Position numbers and translations under genes: made by a program. A DNA stretch of 11,837 nucleotides from Clostridiales bacterium UBA6330. GTDB taxonomy: Bacteria > Bacillota > Clostridia > Oscillospirales > CAG-272. The DNA lies in assembly GCA_002438075.1 (NCBI GenBank), contig DJSQ01000116.1, forward strand, positions 1-11,837, written 5' to 3'. Below the pieces are notes generated by a model. It was not told the origin of the DNA. It searched no databases and saw only the letters and a program-made list of their open reading frames with translations. This document shows, piece by piece, positions 7,348 to 11,837 of the stretch (position 1 is its first letter; every line of letters starts with the position of its first letter).

Positions 7348-10116
7348 TTACTGCTGTCCCTGCGAATTCTTGCGCATACAGCAGTTTTTGTACTTCTTTC
7401 CGCTTCCGCACGGGCAGGGGTCGTTTCTGCCGACCGTTTCCTTTGCCGCCGCGGGCGTATTCTTTTTCACAACGGGACGCCTCTTCTCGCCGCCCTCAAA
7501 GCCCTCGGTAATCGGCTTTGCGACCTGCACCCGACGGATGGTCTCCTGCGGGCGCGGCACAACCGTGAGAATCATGCGCACCGTATTCTTGCGGATGTCC
7601 TCGACCATTGCGTCAAACAGCTCCGCGCCGCGAATGCGGTATTCGGTAACGGGGTCTCTTTGCGCGTATGCCTGCAAGCCGACGTTGTTCTTCAGGTCCT
7701 CCATCGTGTCGATGTGCTCCATCCAAGCCGAGTCGACGTTCCGAAGCAGGACAGCACGTTCCACCTCGCGGAATACTTCCTCGCCGAACAGCGTTTCCTT
7801 TTCGTGGTAACGATCCAGCGCGCGGTTTGTCAGCCGCTCGGTCAGCTCGTCGCGGGTCAGCTTCTTCAGCTCATCCTCATCAAAGCGGAAATCGTCCTCC
7901 GTGGTCAGCCAGCCGAGGAAGTGTGCGCGCAAGCCCTCGAGATTCCACTCGTGCGCGGGCGAGTCTCCGCCCGTGAAAAAGTGCACCGTATCGGCAACCG
8001 TCTCGGAAATCATGCGCTGAATCGTGGGCGAAATGTTCTCACCGTCCAGCACCTCGCGGCGCTGGTTGTAAATCAGCGTTCTCTGCTGATTCATCACGTC
8101 ATCGTAGGAGAGGACGTACTTTCTTCTCTTGAAGTTCGCCGCCTCAATGCGCTTCTGTGCACGCTCGATGGCGTTCGACAGGATTTTTGCGTCAATCGGC
8201 ATATCCTCGGGCATCTTCAGTGCCTCGACAATGCCCTGGAAGCGGTCGGTACCGAACAGGCGCATCAGGTCATCCTCCATGGAGAGGTAGAACTTCGATT
8301 CACCCGGGTCGCCCTGCCGTCCCGAACGTCCGCGCAGCTGGTTGTCAATCCGTCGGCTTTCGTGCCGCTCGGTGCCGAGGATGAAGAGACCGCCCGCCGC
8401 CTTGACCTTTTCCGCCTCGGGCTCAATCTCGGCGCGGTGCTTCTCCACCAGCTCGCGGAACAGCTTCCGCGCCGCAATCAGCTCCTCGTCATCGGTGTCG
8501 GTCATGCCCGTGCACCGCGCAATATATTCTTCGGAAATGCCCTTTGCGCGCATCTCCTCTTTTGCCATGAATTCGGGGTTACCGCCCAGCAGGATATCGG
8601 TTCCGCGTCCCGCCATGTTGGTGGAAATCGTCACCGCGCCGAGCTGACCCGCCTGCGCGACAATCGCCGCCTCCTTTGCGTGGTACTTCGCGTTCAGAAC
8701 CGTATGCGGAATGCCCGCGTCACGGAGCATTTTGGAAAGCTCCTCGGATTTGTCGATGGAAATGGTACCCACCAGCACGGGCTGTCCCTTTGCGTGGCAC
8801 TCCCGCACCTGCTCGACAATCGCGTTGTACTTGCCCCGCATGGTGCGGTAGACCGCGTCGGGGTGATCGTCGCGGATCATGGGCTTGTTGGTGGGAATCT
8901 CAATGACATCCAGTTTGTAAATTTCGCGGAACTCGTCCTCTTCGGTCAGCGCGGTCCCCGTCATGCCCGAGAGCTTTCCGTACATTCGGAAGTAGTTCTG
9001 GAACGTGATGGTTGCCAGCGTTTTGTTCTCCTTCTGAATCTGAACGCCCTCTTTGGCTTCGATTGCCTGATGCAGACCGTCCGAATAGCGTCTGCCGGGC
9101 ATCAGCCGTCCCGTGAAGCTGTCCACGATGATGACACCGTTCTCGTTGACCACGTAGTCCACATCGCGGTGCATACAGCCATGCGCGCGGATTGCCTGAT
9201 TGACGTGGTGTGCCAGCATGATATTCTCCTCGTCGGAGAGGCAGTTGATGCCGAAGTACGCCTCCGCCTTCTTGGAGCCCTTTGCGGTCAGAACCGCGTT
9301 GTTTGCCTTTTCGTCGACGATATAATCCGCATCGATGTCATCGTGTGTTTCCTTATCGTCCAGCTCCTTAATAACGAATTTCTTCATGGTGCGGACCAAA
9401 CGGTCGGTGCGCTCGTAGAGGTCGCTGACCTGCTCGCCCGCGCCCGAAATAATCAGCGGCGTTCTTGCCTCGTCGATGAGGATGGAGTCCACCTCGTCCA
9501 CGATTGCGAACGCGTGCCCGCGCTGGACCATCTGCTCCTTGTAAATGACCATGTTATCCCGCAGATAGTCGAAGCCGAACTCGTTGTTGGTTCCGTAGGT
9601 GATATCCGCCGCGTATGCCGCGTGCTTTTCCGCGTTCGACTGCCCATGCACGACCAGTCCCGTGGTCAGTCCCATGAACTCGTAAACGCGCCCCATCTCC
9701 TCGGCACCCACGCGCGCGAGGTAGTCGTTGACCGTGACGATGTGGACCCCCTCGCCCGTCAGCGCGTTGAGGTACGCGGGCAGGGTTGCAACCAGCGTTT
9801 TGCCTTCGCCCGTTTTCATTTCGGCAATTCTGCCCTGATGGAGGACGATGCCGCCCACGATCTGCACGCGGAACGGGCGCTTTCCGAGAACGCGGTCATC
9901 CGCCTCCCGCACCGCCGCAAACGCATCGGGCAACAGCTCGTCGAGCGTTTCCCCCGCCGCATAGCGCGCCTTGAGCTTTTCGGTCACGCCGCGCAATTCG
10001 TCGTTGCTCATGGCGGCATAGGTATCCGCCAGTGCATCCACGCGGTCCGCGATGACGTTGACCTTCTTCAGCTGATGCTGGCTGTAGGTTCCGAACAGCT
10101 TGGTTATAAGAGACAT
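7348..10116 (-). CDS. secA: SecA preprotein translocase ATPase
   Basis: SecA is the ATPase motor that pushes unfolded preproteins through the SecYEG channel; it cycles between the cytosol and the inner face of the membrane. The 922-aa protein is full length. In order it shows the Q-motif region (about 80-98), Walker A MKTGEGKT (100-107), the Walker B/DEAD segment VDEVDSILIDEARTPL (about 206-221), the preprotein cross-linking domain (about 225-370), the second ATPase domain with STNMAGRGTDI (about 497-507) and QLRGRSGRQGDPGESKFY (about 592-609), the helical scaffold and wing domains (about 620-840), a basic linker, and a C-terminal SEC-C zinc motif CPCGSGKKYKNCC (about 900-912) that binds SecB-like partners, ribosomes or lipid. 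The ATG at 10116 is chosen because GGAAAGGA lies 6 nt upstream and would be inside the gene if the GTG at 10134 were used. After the DYLAR motif (131-135) it reads VGAEEMG where most SecA proteins have a form of RDAEWMG. It heads an apparent six-gene operon, an unusual setting for secA. Confidence 0.98.
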   Translation of the reverse strand: MSLITKLFGTYSQHQLKKVNVIADRVDALADTYAAMSNDELRGVTEKLKARYAAGETLDELLPDAFAAVREADDRVLGKRPFRVQIVGGIVLHQGRIAEMKTGEGKTLVATLPAYLNALTGEGVHIVTVNDYLARVGAEEMGRVYEFMGLTTGLVVHGQSNAEKHAAYAADITYGTNNEFGFDYLRDNMVIYKEQMVQRGHAFAIVDEVDSILIDEARTPLIISGAGEQVSDLYERTDRLVRTMKKFVIKELDDKETHDDIDADYIVDEKANNAVLTAKGSKKAEAYFGINCLSDEENIMLAHHVNQAIRAHGCMHRDVDYVVNENGVIIVDSFTGRLMPGRRYSDGLHQAIEAKEGVQIQKENKTLATITFQNYFRMYGKLSGMTGTALTEEDEFREIYKLDVIEIPTNKPMIRDDHPDAVYRTMRGKYNAIVEQVRECHAKGQPVLVGTISIDKSEELSKMLRDAGIPHTVLNAKYHAKEAAIVAQAGQLGAVTISTNMAGRGTDILLGGNPEFMAKEEMRAKGISEEYIARCTGMTDTDDEELIAARKLFRELVEKHRAEIEPEAEKVKAAGGLFILGTERHESRRIDNQLRGRSGRQGDPGESKFYLSMEDDLMRLFGTDRFQGIVEALKMPEDMPIDAKILSNAIERAQKRIEAANFKRRKYVLSYDDVMNQQRTLIYNQRREVLDGENISPTIQRMISETVADTVHFFTGGDSPAHEWNLEGLRAHFLGWLTTEDDFRFDEDELKKLTRDELTERLTNRALDRYHEKETLFGEEVFREVERAVLLRNVDSAWMEHIDTMEDLKNNVGLQAYAQRDPVTEYRIRGAELFDAMVEDIRKNTVRMILTVVPRPQETIRRVQVAKPITEGFEGGEKRRPVVKKNTPAAAKETVGRNDPCPCGSGKKYKNCCMRKNSQGQQ

Positions 10117-10122
10117 AATCGG

Positions 10123-10130
10123 TCCTTTCC
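10123..10130 (-). promoter_or_regulatory. secA ribosome binding site
   Basis: GGAAAGGA on the minus strand is 6 nt before the ATG at 10116. Its 5' edge touches the foot of a UUCG-tetraloop hairpin (10131-10144). Confidence 0.8.
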
Positions 10131-10144
10131 GCACCCGAAGGTGC
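10131..10144 (-). promoter_or_regulatory. UUCG-tetraloop hairpin in the secA leader
   Basis: On the minus strand the sequence reads GCACC-TTCG-GGTGC, a perfect 5-bp stem closed by C-G around a UUCG loop, one of the most stable RNA tetraloops. It directly abuts the secA ribosome binding site without hiding it. It could protect the mRNA, keep the ribosome site open, or be part of a larger switch. No U-tract follows, so it is not a terminator. Confidence 0.6.
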
Positions 10145-10181
10145 CGACAGAATATTGGGTAAGAGAATCATCCGTTCGGTT

Positions 10182-10196
10182 GGATAAACGTTATCC
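10182..10196. repeat. Short inverted repeat GGATAA-ACG-TTATCC
   Basis: A 6-bp perfect inverted repeat with a 3-nt spacer lies at the edge of the palindromic dispersed repeat. It may be part of that element or a protein binding site; nothing in the sequence decides between these. Confidence 0.4.
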
Positions 10197-10262
10197 CCCC
10201 CTCATCAGTCACTCCGTGACAGCTTCCCCCCGAGGGGAAGCCTGCCGAGCGCAGTGCCGATA
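10197..10262. repeat. Palindromic dispersed repeat of the gut-Clostridia type
   Basis: The core holds two hairpins: GTCAC-TCC-GTGAC (10208-10220) and GCTTCCCC-CCGA-GGGGAAGC (10222-10241, 8-bp perfect stem). Elements of this form recur in intergenic regions of many gut Clostridia. From memory I match the style, not a specific family, and the outer limits given are approximate. Here it lies within the secA 5' leader and supplies much of the leader's secondary structure. Short reading frames inside such repeats are often mis-annotated as genes. Confidence 0.65.
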
Positions 10263-10319
10263 CGACAAAGAGAACTCCGAATCCGACCGCATGAGGAAAC
10301 ACAAAAGAGATGGGATATA

Positions 10320-10342
10320 CACAGCCTTATCATTCGGCTGTG
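10320..10342 (-). promoter_or_regulatory. 7-bp hairpin in the secA leader
   Basis: CACAGCC and GGCTGTG form a perfect 7-bp stem around a 9-nt loop, about 40-60 nt into the predicted secA transcript. No U-run follows on the minus strand, so it is not an obvious terminator; it may be part of a structured leader. Confidence 0.5.
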
Positions 10343-10349
10343 AGACGTT

Positions 10350-10377
10350 GCGGATTGCAAAACAACACTGCAACCGC
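10350..10377 (-). promoter_or_regulatory. Bulged hairpin at the 5' end of the secA leader
   Basis: On the minus strand GCGGTTGCA pairs with TGCAATCCGC as 9 bp with one bulged base, around a 9-nt loop. It would be the first structure of the predicted secA transcript, just downstream of the candidate promoter. Confidence 0.45.
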
Positions 10378-10387
10378 ACTTTATAAC

Positions 10388-10416
10388 TATATAATTATAG
10401 CGTATTTTCGTTTCAA
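10388..10416 (-). promoter_or_regulatory. Candidate sigma-A promoter for secA and the downstream operon
   Basis: On the minus strand TTGAAA (10411-10416, five of six consensus bases) is followed after 17 nt by TATATA (10388-10393). A perfect TATAAT also lies at 10394-10399 but has no good -35 at the right distance, so the exact start is uncertain. The region is the only AT-rich stretch in the window. Transcription starting near 10380 would give a leader of about 260 nt before secA. Confidence 0.5.
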
Positions 10417-10472
10417 AAGCTATTCTATTTTGTAAATTTTATCAAACCCGCGCAATTTCTTTGTCACAGGGC

Positions 10473-10501
10473 TTGCGAAAAACGGAAAAATGTGCTATCC
10501 T
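10473..10501 (+). promoter_or_regulatory. Candidate extended -10 promoter for trmL
   Basis: TTGCGA (10473-10478) and TATCCT (10496-10501) are 17 nt apart. Each matches four of six consensus bases, and TG at 10493-10494 makes an extended -10. A start near 10508 would leave a short leader of about 23 nt carrying the trmL ribosome site. The promoter diverges from that of secA. Confidence 0.5.
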
Positions 10502-10515
10502 ATTCCCATCCACAC

Positions 10516-10523
10516 GAAAGGGA
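10516..10523 (+). promoter_or_regulatory. trmL ribosome binding site
   Basis: GAAAGGGA lies 7-8 nt before the ATG at 10531. It argues against the in-frame start at 10492, which would overlap the predicted -10 element and add 13 residues absent from the TrmL family. Confidence 0.75.
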
Positions 10524-10530
10524 ACTGAAT

Positions 10531-11028
10531 ATGAAACCCATCAATATCGTACTTCATGAGCCCGAAATCCCGCAGAACACGGGCAACATCGCGCGCACCT
10601 GTGCCGCCACGGGCGCGGCGCTCCACCTCATCCGTCCGCTCGGCTTTGAGATTGACGACCGCAAGCTCAAGCGCGCGGGTCTGGACTATTGGCACTACCT
10701 CGACATCACCTATTACGATGGTCTGGAGGACTTTTTTGCCAAGCACCCCGAGGCGGATTTCTATTGCTTCTCCACCAAAGCGAAAAATCTTTATACCGAC
10801 ATCCGCTACCCCTCCCCCGTTTTCCTGTTCTTCGGGAAGGAGACAAAGGGTCTGCCCGAGGACTTCCTCCACGCCAACCCCGACCGTTGCGTAAGGCTCC
10901 CCATGCGGGAGGGTCTGCGCTCGCTGAACCTCTCCAACTCGGTCGCAATCGCGGTCTATGAGGTCCTGCGGCAGGGCAATTTTGAGGGACTGCAAACAGC
11001 GGGAAGGCTCACACAGTACGATTGGTAA
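10531..11028 (+). CDS. trmL: tRNA (cytidine(34)-2'-O)-methyltransferase TrmL
   Basis: This 165-aa SPOUT-class enzyme uses S-adenosylmethionine to 2'-O-methylate the wobble base 34 (C or cmnm5U) of tRNA-Leu isoacceptors in the cytosol, supporting accurate decoding. All three knot motifs are visible: NIVLHEPEIPQNTGNIARTC (5-24), with the catalytic-loop asparagine and arginine; FLFFGKETKGLP (98-109); and MREGLRSLNLSNSVAIAVYE (125-144), which binds the cofactor. Length and end points fit the minimal TrmL/YibK family, which lacks an added RNA-binding domain. Start at 10531 is set by a ribosome site 7-8 nt upstream. It has its own candidate promoter and is divergent from secA. Its last 20 bases overlap the end of the convergent 257-aa gene, so no terminator can lie between them. 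A TrmH-type paralogue is less likely given the short length and the EPEIPQNTGN start. Confidence 0.95.
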   Translation: MKPINIVLHEPEIPQNTGNIARTCAATGAALHLIRPLGFEIDDRKLKRAGLDYWHYLDITYYDGLEDFFAKHPEADFYCFSTKAKNLYTDIRYPSPVFLFFGKETKGLPEDFLHANPDRCVRLPMREGLRSLNLSNSVAIAVYEVLRQGNFEGLQTAGRLTQYDW

Positions 11029-11782
11029 GAATCGGCACGACTCCGCGCGGCGCGCGAATCAGACGCAGGACGGAAACCAGCGTTTCGCGGTCGGGCGCGG
11101 CGGCAGGGGGAAAGCACCAGACCAACGGCGGCATCCCCCCGCGGCGGCGGGCAATCTGCTCTGCGAGCGCAAGAACCTCGCGCGGGTCACAGGCGCTGTC
11201 CATGACCAACCGCCGCTCCGCCGTGCAGAAGCCCGCAAGAAAATCGGTCTGCTGGACCGCTTCCCCGTCAGAATCAACCGCCGCGCCGCAGAGAATCCGC
11301 TCCGCCTGCCACAGGCTCATTTTTTTGGCGCGGAATCCGACAGGCAACCAAACCCGCACCGCCTCCGACTCGGCGAGGGCTTTTTTTGTATTCGCTTCCC
11401 ACTCCGCCCATGACCCCGCACCGCGCAACGGCGGACAGTCGGTCACAGCTTTCGCTTCCGTTTCCGCTCCCGAAGCAATCGGAAGCGCGGGACAGGGCAA
11501 CCGAGGCGGTTCAGGCGGGCACGGCACGTCCCGCGTCAGAAAAGCATCGGCAGTCCTGCGCCAAATTTCCGCACAGTGCGCCCTGTCAAGCGGAAGTCCG
11601 CAATCCAATCGGGACTGTAGCAGCTCCCGCACATACCGCACATCGGCACTGTCGGGAGCCTGTTCCGCACTCCCGCAAAACGCGCGAAATACCTCAAAAT
11701 CCGCACTGCCCGCAGTCTCTCCGTACACAAGCGGCAACACATTCAGAACATCCCGCCCTATATACTCCACGATGTTTGTCAA
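11009..11782 (-). CDS. Hypothetical soluble protein, 257 aa, TTG start
   Basis: I recognise no family. The protein has no signal peptide or membrane helix and is likely cytosolic. It has two parts: an N-terminal helical region (about 1-85) and a C-terminal alpha/beta-like region (about 120-257), joined by a Pro/Cys/Ala-rich linker (about 86-120). It has ten cysteines, not arranged as a zinc motif. A TTG at 11782 is the likely start because GGAAAGGAG lies 8 nt upstream; the GTG at 11824 would place that site inside the gene. Coding character is supported by the long open frame and base composition like its neighbours, and by the start signal. It converges with trmL and overlaps it by 20 bp. 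No promoter is evident in the 55 bp upstream to the window edge, so it may follow another gene beyond 11837. Confidence 0.75.
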   Translation of the reverse strand: MTNIVEYIGRDVLNVLPLVYGETAGSADFEVFRAFCGSAEQAPDSADVRYVRELLQSRLDCGLPLDRAHCAEIWRRTADAFLTRDVPCPPEPPRLPCPALPIASGAETEAKAVTDCPPLRGAGSWAEWEANTKKALAESEAVRVWLPVGFRAKKMSLWQAERILCGAAVDSDGEAVQQTDFLAGFCTAERRLVMDSACDPREVLALAEQIARRRGGMPPLVWCFPPAAAPDRETLVSVLRLIRAPRGVVPILTNRTV

Positions 11783-11790
11783 ACCCGCGT

Positions 11791-11799
11791 CTCCTTTCC
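11791..11799 (-). promoter_or_regulatory. Ribosome binding site selecting a TTG start
   Basis: GGAAAGGAG on the minus strand is 8 nt before the TTG at 11782. It is the strongest start signal in this stretch and rules out the upstream GTG. Confidence 0.7.
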
Positions 11800-11837
11800 C
11801 TTTTATCTTTTCTGATTCTTTCACCCGAAGCGGAACG

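Noticed and set aside
10209..10292. Possible 27-codon leader peptide
   Set aside because: It has no ribosome site, and its second half is the repeat-derived SPRGEAVTE sequence often mis-called as a gene.
10205..10333. Possible 42-codon upstream reading frame in the secA leader (SecM-like arrest peptide)
   Set aside because: The ATG sits in a hairpin loop with no Shine-Dalgarno sequence. The peptide has no signal-like hydrophobic segment or known arrest motif, and its end comes from the dispersed repeat.
7117..10386. Open frame of 1089 codons on the plus strand, antisense to secA
   Set aside because: It lies opposite a complete, recognisable secA. Its translation is rich in His, Arg, Gln and Val without any domain, as expected from the complement of GC-biased codons.
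11783..11824. Upstream GTG start for the 257-aa protein
   Set aside because: It would place the strong GGAAAGGAG ribosome site inside the coding region; the TTG 8 nt downstream of that site fits better.

Overview
The window is GC-rich, densely packed bacterial DNA, most likely from a gut-type Clostridia/Bacillota genome in the Oscillospirales neighbourhood. This assignment is an inference. It rests on A/G-rich Shine-Dalgarno sequences of the AAAGGAG type, the style of the SecA and TrmL proteins, and a palindromic dispersed repeat (CTCATCAGTCACTCCGTGAC followed by a GCTTCCCC/GGGGAAGC stem) of a kind I know from many gut Clostridia. There are eight protein genes. I see no tRNA, rRNA, CRISPR array or insertion sequence.

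Layout. Positions 1-53 hold a perfect 5 x 7-bp tandem repeat just past the stop of the last minus-strand gene. From 54 to 10116 six genes run on the minus strand; in transcription order they are secA, a 241-aa membrane protein, a 460-aa membrane protein, an ABC exporter subunit with an N-terminal zinc ribbon, a DUF1854 protein, and a second ABC exporter subunit. The gaps are 37, -1, 43, 42 and 9 nt and none holds a convincing terminator, so the six may form one transcript starting upstream of secA. Positions 10117-10530 are a divergent promoter region with a candidate minus-strand promoter and a roughly 260-nt structured leader for secA, and a candidate plus-strand promoter for trmL. trmL (10531-11028, plus) converges on and overlaps by 20 bp an unrecognised 257-aa gene on the minus strand (11009-11782).

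Function. SecA is the ATPase motor of Sec protein export. The last three genes of the operon form a recognisable module: two ABC exporter half-transporters, each with an extra N-terminal domain before the membrane domain, flanking a DUF1854 protein. Both ATPase subunits have intact catalytic motifs, which suggests a heterodimeric exporter with two working ATP sites. DUF1854 is known to occur fused to or beside such transporters, and in some proteobacteria beside cyanophycin genes, but the substrate is unknown. The two membrane proteins between secA and the ABC module are unrecognised; they share an N-terminal layout, and the larger one seems to contain an internal repeat. TrmL is a tRNA wobble-position 2'-O-methyltransferase and looks unrelated to the export genes.

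The points most worth a second look are the ABC/DUF1854/zinc-ribbon module and the structured secA leader, which has a UUCG-tetraloop hairpin touching the ribosome binding site. The paired membrane proteins and the heptamer tandem repeat come next.
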